Positions 5,763 to 15,212 of a stretch of DNA of 18,706 nt are shown here, one piece after another. The notes under the pieces were generated by a model. It did not search any database. It was given only the letters and a program-made list of their open reading frames with translations, and had not been told where the DNA came from. The number at the start of each line of letters is the position of its first letter. The stretch's first letter is position 1. The stretch comes from an uncultured Oscillospiraceae bacterium (GTDB lineage: Bacteria; Bacillota; Clostridia; Oscillospirales; Oscillospiraceae): NCBI GenBank assembly GCA_900752285.1, contig CAADUW010000026.1, positions 1 to 18,706 of the forward strand. The letters run 5' to 3'. Position numbers and translations under genes: made by a program.

Positions 5763-8700
5763 CATTCATAAAATTCTCGTGATCGGCTCCGGCCCCATCG
5801 TCATCGGACAGGCCGCCGAATTTGACTACTCCGGCACCCAGGCCTGTCTGGCGCTCCGGGAAGAGGGGTACGAGGTGGTTCTCATCAACTCCAACCCTGC
5901 CACCATCATGACAGATACGGACATTGCGGACAAGGTTTACATGGAGCCCCTGACACTGGAATATGTGGCGAGAATCATCCGCCATGAGCGCCCCGACGCC
6001 ATTCTGCCCTCTCTGGGCGGTCAGACCGGCCTGAACCTTGCGGTGCAGCTGGCAAAGAAGGGCGTTCTGGACGAATGCGACTGCCAGATTCTGGGCACAA
6101 GCTTCGAGGCCATCCAGCGGGCGGAGGACCGGGAGCTGTTCAAGGAGCTGTGTGCTTCTCTGAACGAACCCGTCCTTCCCAGTGAAGTGGCAAATACGCT
6201 GGAAGAAGGTCTGAAGGCCGCCGAGGACATCGGCTATCCCGTTGTGCTGCGGCCTGCCTTCACGCTGGGCGGCACCGGCGGCGGCTTTGCCGATGACCCG
6301 GAGGAATGCGCCCTGATGCTGAAAAACGCACTGGCGCTGTCCCCTGTCCATCAGGTTCTGGTGGAAAAGTCCATCAAGGGCTACAAGGAGATCGAGTACG
6401 AGGTCATGCGGGACGCCAACGACACGGCGATCACCATCTGCAACATGGAGAACATCGATCCGGTGGGTGTTCACACCGGCGACTCCGTGGTGGTATGTCC
6501 CTCCCAGACCCTGACCAACAAGGAATACCAGATGCTGCGGGACTCTGCCCTGCGGATCATCCGGGAGTTGAAAATCGAGGGCGGCTGCAATGTCCAGTTT
6601 GCGCTGGACCCCCTGTCCTTCCAGTATTACCTGATTGAGGTCAACCCCCGGGTCTCCCGCTCCTCTGCCCTTGCCTCCAAGGCTTCCGGCTACCCCATAG
6701 CCCGGGTTTCCGCCAAAATTGCCGTGGGCATGCACCTGGACGAGATCCGGATCGCCAATACCCCCGCCTCCTTTGAACCGGCGCTGGACTACGTGGTCAC
6801 CAAAATTGCCCGGTTCCCCTTTGACAAGTTTTCCGATGCCAACAACACCCTGAACACCCAGATGAAGGCCACCGGTGAGGTGATGGCGGTGGGTCGAACG
6901 CTGGAGGAGTCCATGCTGAAGGCAGTCCGGTCCCTTGAAACCGGCGTGTGCCACCTGTACAGCAAAAAATTTGACAGTTTCACGGAGGCCGAGCTTCTGC
7001 GGTACATCCGCAACGGCACCGATGACCGGCTGTTTGCCATTGCCCAGCTGATCCGTCTTGGCACGGATCTGAACCTCATTTACAACGCCACCCGAATCGA
7101 CATGCTGTTTCTGGACAAGATCAGCAACATCGTTGTCTTTGAGGCGGAACTGAAAGCCCACGTCCGGAGTCTGGAAACCCTCCGGGACGCCAAGCGGATG
7201 GGTGTCTCCGACAAGTTCATCGGTATGCTCTGGGGTATGACGGAAGCGGAGGTGTTCGCTCTCCGGAAAGAGAACGGCATCATGCCCGTATACAAGATGA
7301 TCGACACCTGTGCCTCCGAATTTGCCTCCTATGTACCCTACTTCTACTCCACCTACGAGGACGAGAACGAATCCCGGGTCAGTAGCAAAAAGAAGATTGT
7401 GGTACTGGGCTCCGGCCCCATCCGGATCGGGCAGGGCGTGGAATTTGACTACTCCACCGTTCACGCCATCTGGTCCATCCGGGAGGCGGGCTATGAAGCC
7501 ATCATCATCAACAACAACCCGGAAACCGTATCCACGGACTACACCACCTCCGACAAGCTGTACTTTGAGCCCCTGACGGTGGAGGACGTGATGAACGTAC
7601 TGACGCTGGAAAAGCCCGACGGAATCATCGTGTCTCTGGGCGGTCAGACCGCCATCAATCTGGCGGCCCCGCTGGCCGCTCTGGGTGTGCCCATCGTAGG
7701 CACGGATATGAAAGCCATCGACCGGGCAGAAAACCGGGACTCCTTCGAAAAGGTCATGGAAAAGCTTCAGATTCCTCAGCCCAAGGGACAGGCCGTCACC
7801 AATATTGAGGACGGCGTCAAGGTTGCGGCGGAAATCGGCTATCCGGTGCTGGTGCGTCCCAGCTTTGTTCTGGGCGGACGGGCCATGGAGATCGTGGCAA
7901 ACGAGCATTCCCTGCGGCATTATCTGCAAACCGCTGTGGAGGTCAACACCGACCAGCCGGTGCTTGTGGACAAATATATCATGGGCAAGGAGCTGGAGGT
8001 GGATGCCATCTGCGACGGACAGCAGGTGTTTATCCCCGGCATCATGGAGCACGTGGAGCGCACCGGCGTTCACTCCGGTGACTCCATCTCCGTCTACCCC
8101 ACCTTCTCTGTCAGCCAGAAGGTGAAGGATCAGATCGTGGACTACACCCGCCGTTTGGGTCCGGCCATCGGCATTGTGGGACTTTATAACATTCAGTTTA
8201 TCGCCGACAGCGAGGAAAAGGTCTATATCATCGAGGTAAACCCCCGTTCCTCCCGGACGGTGCCTTTTCTCTCCAAGGCAACCTCCGTGCCCATGGCGCA
8301 CATTGCCACCCAGGTGATTCTGGGTCACAGCCTTGCCGAGCAGGGATACACCCGGTTGGTTGCCCCGGAAAAGAAGCGGTGGTACGTAAAAGCCCCCGCC
8401 TTCTCCTTCAGCAAACTCAAGGGTATGGATACCTACCTCTCCCCGGAAATGAAGTCCACCGGCGAGGCCATCGGCTACGACACCTCCCTGACCCGTGCTC
8501 TGTACAAGGCGATTCAGGCTTCCGGCATGCACGTATCCAACTACGGCACCGTGTTCGCTACCATTTCCGACCGGGACAAGCCTGCCGCCCTGCCCCTCAT
8601 CCGCCGGTTCTACGACATGGGCTTCAACATTGAGGCAACCGTCGGCACGGCGAACTTCCTGAAATCCCACGGCATCCGGACCCGTATCCGCCAGAAGCTG

Positions 8701-8934
8701 ACTGCCGACGGCTCCGACGACATTCTGGTTGCCCTGCGGAAGGGCCACATTGCCTACGTCATCAACACCATTGATGTCAGCGCCCCCGGTGCCTCCCACT
8801 CCGACGGTTCCGAGATCCGCCGCGCCGCCGTTGACAACAACGTAACCATGTTCACCTCCCTCGACACGGTGAAGGTTCTTCTGGACGTTCTGGAGGAAAT
8901 GACGCTGGGTGTTTCCACCATCGACGCAGAATAA
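5746..8934 (+). CDS. carB: Carbamoyl phosphate synthase large subunit
   Basis: A 1062-residue subunit, close to the roughly 1073 of E. coli CarB, that makes carbamoyl phosphate from bicarbonate, ammonia and two ATP. It contains two homologous ATP-grasp synthetase halves. The first begins with [18 protein letters not shown] near residue 13 and the second with [18 protein letters not shown] near 557; both keep the SLGGQT and EVNPR motifs. An oligomerisation region lies between the halves. The C-terminus from about 930 is the MGS-like allosteric domain, which in relatives senses UMP and ornithine. The ATG lies inside the end of carA and is served by GGGAGGAAAA within the carA coding sequence, so synthesis of the two subunits is coupled. 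A single carAB set must presumably serve both pathways unless another copy exists elsewhere. Confidence 0.97.
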   Translation: MPKRTDIHKILVIGSGPIVIGQAAEFDYSGTQACLALREEGYEVVLINSNPATIMTDTDIADKVYMEPLTLEYVARIIRHERPDAILPSLGGQTGLNLAVQLAKKGVLDECDCQILGTSFEAIQRAEDRELFKELCASLNEPVLPSEVANTLEEGLKAAEDIGYPVVLRPAFTLGGTGGGFADDPEECALMLKNALALSPVHQVLVEKSIKGYKEIEYEVMRDANDTAITICNMENIDPVGVHTGDSVVVCPSQTLTNKEYQMLRDSALRIIRELKIEGGCNVQFALDPLSFQYYLIEVNPRVSRSSALASKASGYPIARVSAKIAVGMHLDEIRIANTPASFEPALDYVVTKIARFPFDKFSDANNTLNTQMKATGEVMAVGRTLEESMLKAVRSLETGVCHLYSKKFDSFTEAELLRYIRNGTDDRLFAIAQLIRLGTDLNLIYNATRIDMLFLDKISNIVVFEAELKAHVRSLETLRDAKRMGVSDKFIGMLWGMTEAEVFALRKENGIMPVYKMIDTCASEFASYVPYFYSTYEDENESRVSSKKKIVVLGSGPIRIGQGVEFDYSTVHAIWSIREAGYEAIIINNNPETVSTDYTTSDKLYFEPLTVEDVMNVLTLEKPDGIIVSLGGQTAINLAAPLAALGVPIVGTDMKAIDRAENRDSFEKVMEKLQIPQPKGQAVTNIEDGVKVAAEIGYPVLVRPSFVLGGRAMEIVANEHSLRHYLQTAVEVNTDQPVLVDKYIMGKELEVDAICDGQQVFIPGIMEHVERTGVHSGDSISVYPTFSVSQKVKDQIVDYTRRLGPAIGIVGLYNIQFIADSEEKVYIIEVNPRSSRTVPFLSKATSVPMAHIATQVILGHSLAEQGYTRLVAPEKKRWYVKAPAFSFSKLKGMDTYLSPEMKSTGEAIGYDTSLTRALYKAIQASGMHVSNYGTVFATISDRDKPAALPLIRRFYDMGFNIEATVGTANFLKSHGIRTRIRQKLTADGSDDILVALRKGHIAYVINTIDVSAPGASHSDGSEIRRAAVDNNVTMFTSLDTVKVLLDVLEEMTLGVSTIDAE

Positions 8935-8990
8935 AATAGCCGCCGCTTTCGCGGCGGGCAGAGACAAAATTCCAAAGTCCTTTCAAAACG

Positions 8991-9031
8991 CATCGCCCCG
9001 GATTTTCATCCGGGGCGATGTTCTTTATTTT
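8991..9031. terminator. Strong terminator between converging carB and ABC permease genes
   Basis: A perfect 13-bp stem (8991-9003 with 9008-9020, CATCGCCCCGGAT) with a TTTC loop is followed on the plus strand by TTCTTTATTTT. On the minus strand the stem is followed by CGTTTTG, so it may also stop the convergent ABC transporter unit, less efficiently. A second GC-rich hairpin (8940-8946 with 8951-8957, TTTC loop) sits just after the carB stop but lacks a T run. Confidence 0.85.
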
Positions 9032-9969
9032 GCTTTGATGAAAGGTTTGCCGTTGGCGGCGGGGACGTGGGACTTGCCTACGAAGAGGATCAGCACGATC
9101 ACCGTGACCACGTAAGGGATCATGGAGATCAGCTGCATGGGCACACCGGGCGTGGTACCGAATACCACCTTCAGTCCGGTACACAGGCCGAACAGCAGGC
9201 AGCCCAGCAGTGCGCCCTGGGGCTTGAACTTGCCGAAGATAACGGCGGCAATGGCGATGAAGCCCTGACCCACAATGGAAATGGGGCGGAACTGGTTGGT
9301 GATCGCCATGGTCATACAGGCGCCGCCCAGACCGGACAGAAAGCCGGAAATGCACACACACAGAAAGCGGGTCCGCAGAACATTGATACCCAGCGTCTCA
9401 CAGGCTTGCGGATGTTCGCCGCAGGCCCGCATCCGCAGGCCAAAACGGGTCTTGTAGAAAATGAACCAGACCACGGCCACCGCAACAAATACCAGATAAG
9501 TCGTAGCGTAGTTCGTAAACACGTTTTTCAGGAACTTGCCCCACACGGTGCTGGTATCAAACGCACCGTTAAACAGCAGGGGGATCTTTGCGGAGGGAGG
9601 CAGGGGGACGGTATCGGTGGAATTGAAGAGCGAGTAGGCCATCATGATGGCAATGCCCGGCGCCAGCAGATTAATGGCGGTACCGGCAATGGTCTGATCC
9701 GCGCCCAGCTGCACCGTGGCAATGGCATGGAGCACACCGAAGAGCATACCTGCCAGGCCGCCGCAGAGGAAGCCGATCCATGGATTTCCCGTAAAGTGGG
9801 CAACCACACAGCCCGCGAAGGCGCCTGCGGTCATCATGCCCTCAATGCCGATGTTGACTACACCGGAAACCTCGGAGAAGCAGGAGCCCAGCGCCGCGAA
9901 CAGCAGAGGCGGAGTAAAGAGCAGGGTGGCGTAAATGATAACGCCCAATTCATTGATGAAGTTGGTCAT
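9025..9969 (-). CDS. ABC transporter permease, nucleoside type (NupQ/YufQ-like)
   Basis: A 314-residue membrane protein of the BPD_transp_2 family with about eight to ten hydrophobic segments. The N-terminal region with ATLLFTPPLLFAALGSCFSE and GVVNIGIEGMM is typical of the second permease of BMP-type importers such as B. subtilis NupQ. It would pair with the other permease and the ATPase to import nucleosides; relatives may carry other solutes, so the substrate is a family-based inference. The ATG overlaps the stop of the upstream permease gene by 4 nt (ATGA), a sign of coupled translation. It is the last gene of the unit, with the terminator at 8991-9020 just beyond its stop codon. Confidence 0.92.
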   Translation of the reverse strand: MTNFINELGVIIYATLLFTPPLLFAALGSCFSEVSGVVNIGIEGMMTAGAFAGCVVAHFTGNPWIGFLCGGLAGMLFGVLHAIATVQLGADQTIAGTAINLLAPGIAIMMAYSLFNSTDTVPLPPSAKIPLLFNGAFDTSTVWGKFLKNVFTNYATTYLVFVAVAVVWFIFYKTRFGLRMRACGEHPQACETLGINVLRTRFLCVCISGFLSGLGGACMTMAITNQFRPISIVGQGFIAIAAVIFGKFKPQGALLGCLLFGLCTGLKVVFGTTPGVPMQLISMIPYVVTVIVLILFVGKSHVPAANGKPFIKAK

Positions 9970-11093
9970 TTCTGATTGTCCTCCTTACCGGCAGCGGCGT
10001 TTGCGGCAGGCGCGGCTGTTTTTTTAAGCTTCAGATTCCCCAGATAGGAGAAAATGGTGGAAATGGCAATGAAGAACACGATCGTACCCATGATGATATT
10101 GACCACCTGGGTCGGTGCACCCACCAGATTCAGCTTGCTGCCGCCGTAGGTCATGGCACCGTAGAACAGTCCCGCCACAAACACGCCGAAGGGATTGGTC
10201 ACACCGATCAGCGCGACCACAATGCCCGCGAAGCCGTAGCCCTCCTGGCTGGTAAAGATGCTGATCCGTCCGCCCATGCCCAGCAGCAGCAGCGCACCGG
10301 CAATGCCGCCCAGCGCACCGGAAATGGACAGGGAGGTGAGGATGGACCGGTTCACGTTGATACCGGCATATTCCGCGGCGTGCTTATTGTAGCCCACCGC
10401 CTTCAGCTCGTAGCCCAGCGTGGTCTTTTCAATGATGAAGTAAACCAGCACCGTCAGCGCGACAGCCACGAGAATTCCCCAGTTTGCCGTGGGACACAGA
10501 TCCAGACTCTTGATCACGTTCTGGGACAGAAGGATTCGGGCATGGGCCGCCACGTTCTTCGTTGCTTCGGCATTGCCCTCGCTGTGGATGGCCGGGAACC
10601 CGGCAATGTAGTTGGACAGGTAGAAGGCGATCCAGTTGAACATGATCATGGACAGCACCTCATTGATGCCCCATTTGGTTTTCAGGAAGCCCACAATGGC
10701 GCCCCACAGGGCACCCGCCAATGCCGCCGCCAGAAAGCACAGAGGCACCAGCAGAATTGCTGGCAGGCTTGCGCCCAGAATGCCCACTACACAGGCCGCC
10801 ATGGCGCCGACCACGAACTGGCCCTCCGCGCCGATGTTAAAGACACCGGTCTTGAAGGAGAACGCCACGGAAAGGCCTGCTACGATATAAGGCGCCGCGT
10901 AAACGATGCAATAGGAAATTGCCTTGGTTCCGGAGAAAATGCTCTGGAACAGCTTGCCATAGGCCTGGGAAACGGAAATTCCCATAACTGCCAGAAACAG
11001 CGCGCCAACGAGGAAGCCGATCACGATGGAAAGGACAGTATGCAGCAGCCGGTTTTCCGCCAGAGGCTTCTTTTCTTTTGTTTTCTTAGGCAT
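9966..11093 (-). CDS. ABC transporter permease, nucleoside type (NupP/YufP-like)
   Basis: A 375-residue membrane protein, the first permease of the importer. After a Lys-rich cytoplasmic N-terminus (MPKKTKEKK) come about ten hydrophobic segments. FNIGAEGQFVVGA and the KTKWGINEVLSMIMFNWIA segment are hallmarks of the NupP/YufP group. The open frame runs to 11102, but ATG 11093 has GGAGG 8 nt upstream, while the GTG at 11102 lies on top of that site, so 11093 was chosen. The start overlaps the end of the ATPase gene by 8 nt and the stop overlaps the second permease start by 4 nt, giving a tightly coupled trio. The C-terminus is Ala-rich. Confidence 0.93.
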   Translation of the reverse strand: MPKKTKEKKPLAENRLLHTVLSIVIGFLVGALFLAVMGISVSQAYGKLFQSIFSGTKAISYCIVYAAPYIVAGLSVAFSFKTGVFNIGAEGQFVVGAMAACVVGILGASLPAILLVPLCFLAAALAGALWGAIVGFLKTKWGINEVLSMIMFNWIAFYLSNYIAGFPAIHSEGNAEATKNVAAHARILLSQNVIKSLDLCPTANWGILVAVALTVLVYFIIEKTTLGYELKAVGYNKHAAEYAGINVNRSILTSLSISGALGGIAGALLLLGMGGRISIFTSQEGYGFAGIVVALIGVTNPFGVFVAGLFYGAMTYGGSKLNLVGAPTQVVNIIMGTIVFFIAISTIFSYLGNLKLKKTAAPAANAAAGKEDNQK

Positions 11094-12627
11094 GCTTGCC
11101 ACCTCCTGCCATCATCAGGCCCAGCGCGTTTTCATCGGCTTCCTTACCGGAAACCTCATCCACGATCTGACCGGCGTAAATGACGTCAATCCGGTCGGAC
11201 AGGCTCATGATCTCGTCCAGCTCAAAGGAAACCAGCAGTACGGCGCTGCCCTTGTTCCGCTGCTCTACAATGTACTTGTGAACATACTCAATTGCACCCA
11301 CATCCAGACCGCGGGTGGGGTTTACCGCAATAAGCAGATCCTTGTTGTTCTCCACTTCCCGGGCGATAATGACCTTCTGCTGATTGCCGCCGGACAGGGT
11401 TCCCGCCGGGCGGGTCTCGCAGCCGCCGGGACGGACATCATACTTCTGCACGCACTCTTCAGCAAAGGCATGGATGGACTCCCGGTTCAGCATGCCTTTT
11501 TGGGAGAACTGGGGCTCCCGGTAATTTTGCAGCACCAGATTTTCTTCCACGGAGAAGTCCAGCACCAGACCATGCTTCTGCCGGTCCGCGGGAATGCTGG
11601 AAACACCGTTGATGAAGTCAAAGCGGGGAGGCTTATTGAAGATATCCACGCCGTTAATGGTGATCGTACCCTTCGTGGCCTTTTTCAGACCCGTAATGAT
11701 CTCCACCAGCTCGGTCTGACCGTTGCCGTCAATGCCGGCAATGCCCACGATCTCGCCCTTGCGGACGTTCAGGTTCAGGCCCCGGAGGATTTCCACGCCC
11801 CGGTAATCCACGCCGTGCAGATCCTTCACCTCAAGGACCACATTGCCGGGCTCCTGCTCGGGCTTGTCCACCACGAAGGTGACCTGACGCCCGACCATCA
11901 TGCTGGCAAGGTCATTTTCCGTAACCTTGTCCACATCCACCGTGTCAATGTACTTGCCCAGACGGATAATGGTGCAGTAGTCGGCGGAAGCCTTGATCTC
12001 CTTGAGTTTATGGGTTATGAGGATAATGCTCTTGCCGTCGGCGGTCAGGTTGTGCATGATCTCAATGAGCTCCACGATCTCCTGAGGCGTCAGGGATGCG
12101 GTAGGCTCGTCCAGAATCAGCACATCCGCGCCCCGGTACAGGGCCTTCAGGATCTCCACACGCTGCTGCATGCCCACGGAAATATCCTCGATCTTCGCGT
12201 CCGGATCGATGGACAGCCCGTAGCGCTCGGAAAGCTCCACCACGTTTTTCCGGGCCGTGGCCATGTCCAGCACAATTCCCTTCCGGGGCTCTGTGCCAAG
12301 AACAATATTTTCGGTGACGGTAAAGGGCTGGATCAGCATGAAATGCTGGTGCACCATGCCGATTCCGGCGGAAATGGCATCCCGGGGGGTATTCATCTCC
12401 AGACGCTTTCCGTTGACGAAGATTTCACCGGAGGTAGGCTTGTACAGGCCGTACAGCTGGTTCATCAGGGTGGATTTGCCCGCACCGTTCTCCCCCAGAA
12501 TGGCATGGATCTCGCCCTTGTGAACCGTCAGATTAATTCCGTCATTGGCGGTAAAGCTGCCGAACTTCTTCACAATATTGCGCATTTCGACAACCTTCAC
12601 GTTGTAATCTATATGCTCTTTGCTCAA
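11086..12627 (-). CDS. ABC transporter ATPase, nucleoside type (NupO/YufO-like)
   Basis: A double ABC ATPase of about 513 residues, the normal size for the RbsA/NupO group. The first domain has a Walker A GENGAGKST, a signature VGMQQRVEI and a Walker B LILDEPTASL. The second has a degenerate Walker A (GIDGNGQTE), a signature LSGGNQQKV and a changed Walker B with LLIAVNPTRGLD, as is usual for this group. It would power the two downstream permeases. The open frame begins with GTG at 12636, but that codon directly abuts AGGGG. The TTG at 12627 has AGGGG about 8 nt upstream and gives MSKEHIDYNV, so it is preferred; an ATG at 12631 is out of frame. The gene follows yjjW after 58 nt with no terminator. 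Confidence 0.93.
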   Translation of the reverse strand: MSKEHIDYNVKVVEMRNIVKKFGSFTANDGINLTVHKGEIHAILGENGAGKSTLMNQLYGLYKPTSGEIFVNGKRLEMNTPRDAISAGIGMVHQHFMLIQPFTVTENIVLGTEPRKGIVLDMATARKNVVELSERYGLSIDPDAKIEDISVGMQQRVEILKALYRGADVLILDEPTASLTPQEIVELIEIMHNLTADGKSIILITHKLKEIKASADYCTIIRLGKYIDTVDVDKVTENDLASMMVGRQVTFVVDKPEQEPGNVVLEVKDLHGVDYRGVEILRGLNLNVRKGEIVGIAGIDGNGQTELVEIITGLKKATKGTITINGVDIFNKPPRFDFINGVSSIPADRQKHGLVLDFSVEENLVLQNYREPQFSQKGMLNRESIHAFAEECVQKYDVRPGGCETRPAGTLSGGNQQKVIIAREVENNKDLLIAVNPTRGLDVGAIEYVHKYIVEQRNKGSAVLLVSFELDEIMSLSDRIDVIYAGQIVDEVSGKEADENALGLMMAGGGKHA

Positions 12628-12685
12628 GCATGTCACCCCTCATAGTTTGTTTTCAGGAATTGATTTTTTCATTACGGATCGGTCC

Positions 12686-13525
12686 TCACACGGTCACGAC
12701 ATCCGTCAGGCCAAAGCTTTCCGCGGTTTCCCGCAGCTGCGCAAGGAGTTTCCCGTCCGGCTGAGGAAGGGTTTTATACGCTTCCCGGACGCCCATGGGG
12801 CGGAAGCGGATGATCTTATAGCGGGTAGTGAGGCTGCCGGTTTCCGCCAGGAGCCTGCTCACCCGGGTCACGGTTTCCTCCGCGTCAAACAGTCCCGGCA
12901 CCACCACGGTGCGCACCTCGGTCAGCTTTCCGTTCTCCGCCAGAAGCCGCAGATTTTTCAGCACAACGGCGTTATCCTGCCCGGTCACGTTCCGGTGCTC
13001 CTCCGGTTCCCATGCCTTCACATCCAGCATGACCCCATCGGTCACCGCCAACAGTGCCGGATCGGCGGAAAAATCGTAGCTTCCGTTGGAGTCCAGCAGG
13101 CAGGTAAGGTTTTCTTCCCTTGCCAGCGGAAACAGTTCTTTCAGGAACTCCGGCCACCGGGTGCACTCTCCGCCGGAAACGGTAATGCCCCGGATGAAGG
13201 GAACGTTCTTCCGCACCTCCGTCATTACCTGCTCCGCCGTCAGTGCCCGGGTTCTGGGAGAAGAACCGTGGGGGCAGTGATGGAAGCATTCGTCACAGAG
13301 AACGCACTTTGCAATGTTATAGTGCACGGTTCCGTTTTCCAGCGTCAGCGCCCCGGGCTTGCAGTAGGGGACACAGGCGCCGCAGTTTACGCAGCGGTGG
13401 ATGGTCTCCGGATTGTGGCAGTATTTGCAGTCAAAATTGCAGCCCTGCAAAAAAATTGCCGTCCGATTCCCGGGGCCGTCCACACAGCTGAAGGGAATGA
13501 CCTTATTGACCAGCGCGGTGACCAT
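12686..13525 (-). CDS. yjjW: YjjW-family glycyl radical enzyme activase
   Basis: A 280-residue radical-SAM protein that would install the glycyl radical on YjjI, using S-adenosylmethionine and reduced iron-sulfur clusters. The SAM cluster ligands are Cys29, Cys33 and Cys36 in CNFDCKYC. Two ferredoxin-type four-Cys sets follow: Cys45, 48, 51, 55 and Cys74, 77, 80, 84. The glycyl-radical-activase signature segment IPFSCVDGPGNR lies just before the first cluster and SGGEC further on. The open frame extends to 13603, but ATG 13525 starts one base after the yjjI stop and gives MVTALVNKVIPFS, matching the usual N-terminus of the family, so it was chosen. The gene order yjjI-yjjW matches E. coli. 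Confidence 0.93.
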   Translation of the reverse strand: MVTALVNKVIPFSCVDGPGNRTAIFLQGCNFDCKYCHNPETIHRCVNCGACVPYCKPGALTLENGTVHYNIAKCVLCDECFHHCPHGSSPRTRALTAEQVMTEVRKNVPFIRGITVSGGECTRWPEFLKELFPLAREENLTCLLDSNGSYDFSADPALLAVTDGVMLDVKAWEPEEHRNVTGQDNAVVLKNLRLLAENGKLTEVRTVVVPGLFDAEETVTRVSRLLAETGSLTTRYKIIRFRPMGVREAYKTLPQPDGKLLAQLRETAESFGLTDVVTV

Positions 13526-13526
13526 A

Positions 13527-15071
13527 TTACCGCACCCGGCGATCCAGAACCTTGCAGTTCTTCGCCGCGCCAAGGCCCAGCCCCGTGGTGTTCTGGCGGA
13601 CATTGTGTCCGGCGTCCAGCTTCTCCATCTCGCTGCGCTTGACCAGATATCCGGTGACCCGGATCACATCGCTGTCACTGGAGTAGAAGGACAGATACCG
13701 GATGTCCATGCCCAGAGAACCCCGGATAATATCCAGCACGTACTGGGGGTTCTGATGTACGGTCAGGTCCACCGGGAATATATCGCCGGTCCCGGAGGGG
13801 AAATACTTATGGAACAGGGCAATGACCTTCAGATGATCCACCAGCTCATCCGGCTCCTCGCCAATGGGAATCCGGGTTCCGGGGGAGCAGTCGTGGTCGG
13901 AATCGATGCCCACCTGCGCATGGAGCAGAAAGTGGTTGCCCGTTGCCTCACAGTAGGGGTTATCATGGTTTTGATTGAAGTTCGCAATGATATCCATGAT
14001 CTCAACGCCCAGCCTGTCTGCCCGGTCGCTGTGTCCGAAGCGCTCGTGACAGCCTTCCTTTTCCAGCAGGTTATCCACGCACTCGGCAAGGCCCACAAGG
14101 CCAAACATGGCCGTGAACTTATCCCGGCGGACAAAGCCCTCGGTTGCCAGGAAGCTGGTGGTGAACCAGCCGCTTTCCTCCACCAGAAAACGGATCCGTT
14201 CATCCATGTACCGCGCCATCACGTCCATGACATGGGGCAGTACATTCTTTTCAAAGTCCTCAATATTCTTTGCCCGCTTGGCAATGTTGGACAGAATCAG
14301 CCGGGTCAGGGTATAGGAGCCGCCCGCCTTGTAAAGTCCGTTATAGCAGCTGGCGATGCAGTAGTCGTCTCCCAGTTCTCCACGGAACATTTCATCGTTG
14401 GCAAAGCTGGGCTTTGCGGATTTCAGCGCGCACTTGACGCCCGCCAGAATAAATTCGTCCGGCGTATCCTTCGCCACCCGCATGGTCAGGTTGGGTACGG
14501 CGTTTTCCAGCTCCGCCTCCACCTCCATCAGCAGGTATCCGAACCGGGTCGCCCTGGGGCCGATGTCCGCATGGCAGAAGGAGTCCAGAATGGTACGGTC
14601 GATCATGGTCAGCCACAGCCGCAGCGCCTTCTTCACTTCCTCGTCGGACAGGCCCACGATGAAGGGATCCAGCAGAGTGTCCAGATCGCCGATGTACACG
14701 GGGTAGTTGGTGATGGACGGAATGTTGTGGTACATGATCATCAGGTTGTTCAGGGCTTCATAAAAGTCCTTTGCCGGTCCCAATTGCAGGAACTGGCTGC
14801 CTTCCCGCAGGAACTTCTCAAAATCAATGCAGATGTACCGGGGACGGTAGGGTGCGTCGCCCTCAAACAGGTTGCAGATGCACCGGGTATCAATGCCGCA
14901 GCGCATCAGTTCGTCCAGCCCTTCGGGCTCATCCAGAACGGTCAGGAGGTTCTCCGCCTTGCGGGCAAGGTAAGTAACCTTCTGTTCGTGGGAGGTGGTT
15001 GTGTCGGTCAGCGTGTCGTAAATTTCAGAACGCATCTGCTCAATCATGGCAGGGGTCAATTCTCGTTTCAT
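13527..15071 (-). CDS. yjjI: YjjI-family glycyl radical enzyme, substrate unknown
   Basis: A 514-residue enzyme, close to the E. coli YjjI length and much shorter than pyruvate formate-lyase. The glycyl radical loop is RVTGYLVK near the C-terminus, with the radical-bearing Gly474. A likely active-site cysteine is Cys242 in IASCYNGL, with Cys238 nearby. The intact glycyl loop and the adjacent activase suggest a functional oxygen-sensitive enzyme in the cytoplasm. The reaction of this family is not established to my knowledge. ATG 15071 has AGGAGG 5 nt upstream; the longer frame to 15086 starts inside that site. The genes downstream encode a nucleoside-type importer, suggesting a substrate derived from nucleosides. 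A palindrome at the promoter may be an operator. Confidence 0.93.
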   Translation of the reverse strand: MKRELTPAMIEQMRSEIYDTLTDTTTSHEQKVTYLARKAENLLTVLDEPEGLDELMRCGIDTRCICNLFEGDAPYRPRYICIDFEKFLREGSQFLQLGPAKDFYEALNNLMIMYHNIPSITNYPVYIGDLDTLLDPFIVGLSDEEVKKALRLWLTMIDRTILDSFCHADIGPRATRFGYLLMEVEAELENAVPNLTMRVAKDTPDEFILAGVKCALKSAKPSFANDEMFRGELGDDYCIASCYNGLYKAGGSYTLTRLILSNIAKRAKNIEDFEKNVLPHVMDVMARYMDERIRFLVEESGWFTTSFLATEGFVRRDKFTAMFGLVGLAECVDNLLEKEGCHERFGHSDRADRLGVEIMDIIANFNQNHDNPYCEATGNHFLLHAQVGIDSDHDCSPGTRIPIGEEPDELVDHLKVIALFHKYFPSGTGDIFPVDLTVHQNPQYVLDIIRGSLGMDIRYLSFYSSDSDVIRVTGYLVKRSEMEKLDAGHNVRQNTTGLGLGAAKNCKVLDRRVR

Positions 15072-15105
15072 AGTGTCCTCCTTCACCGAAAGTCAAAGGC
15101 AGCCG

Positions 15106-15124
15106 CCGAAAAGCCATTTTTCGG
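15106..15124 (-). other. Hairpin in the yjjI leader
   Basis: CCGAAAA (15106-15112) pairs with TTTTCGG (15118-15124) around a 5-nt loop, between the predicted yjjI start site and its ribosome binding site. There is no T run on the minus strand, so it is not a terminator. It may simply stabilise the 5' end. Confidence 0.3.
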
Positions 15125-15134
15125 GGCGACCGTC

Positions 15135-15150
15135 AAAGTTTCACAACTTT
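15135..15150. promoter_or_regulatory. Palindromic operator candidate at the yjjI promoter
   Basis: AAAGTT (15135-15140) and AACTTT (15145-15150) form a perfect inverted repeat with a 4-nt spacer. It directly follows the -10 box on the minus strand and covers the expected transcription start, the usual place for a repressor site. The regulator is unknown; no regulator gene is in the window. Confidence 0.45.
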
Positions 15151-15159
15151 ATTCTACCA
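15151..15159 (-). promoter_or_regulatory. Extended -10 promoter of the yjjI unit
   Basis: On the minus strand TGGTAGAAT is an extended -10 element with -10 TAGAAT (15151-15156), one base from consensus. No good -35 hexamer is found 16-18 nt upstream, so an activator or the extended -10 may compensate. The leader to the yjjI ATG would be about 70 nt. Confidence 0.45.
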
Positions 15160-15212
15160 CAGCCTGCTCAGAAATTCCACAGAATTTTTCAGTTTTCTCT
15201 TTCAGAATGCCG

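Noticed and set aside
8940..8957. Hairpin just after the carB stop as a separate terminator
   Set aside because: The 7-bp GC stem has no T run after it; the stronger terminator at 8991-9031 is sufficient.
5707..8967. A 1086-codon open frame on the minus strand across all of carB
   Set aside because: It lies fully antisense to carB, whose two ATP-grasp halves are unmistakable. Its translation is rich in Gly, Val and His with no recognisable domain, as expected from the complement of GC-rich codons.
11026..12645. A 539-codon plus-strand frame opposite the ABC ATPase gene, and similar long plus-strand frames over 13401-15476 and 16869-18179
   Set aside because: All are antisense to genes with complete motifs on the minus strand and show no domain of their own.
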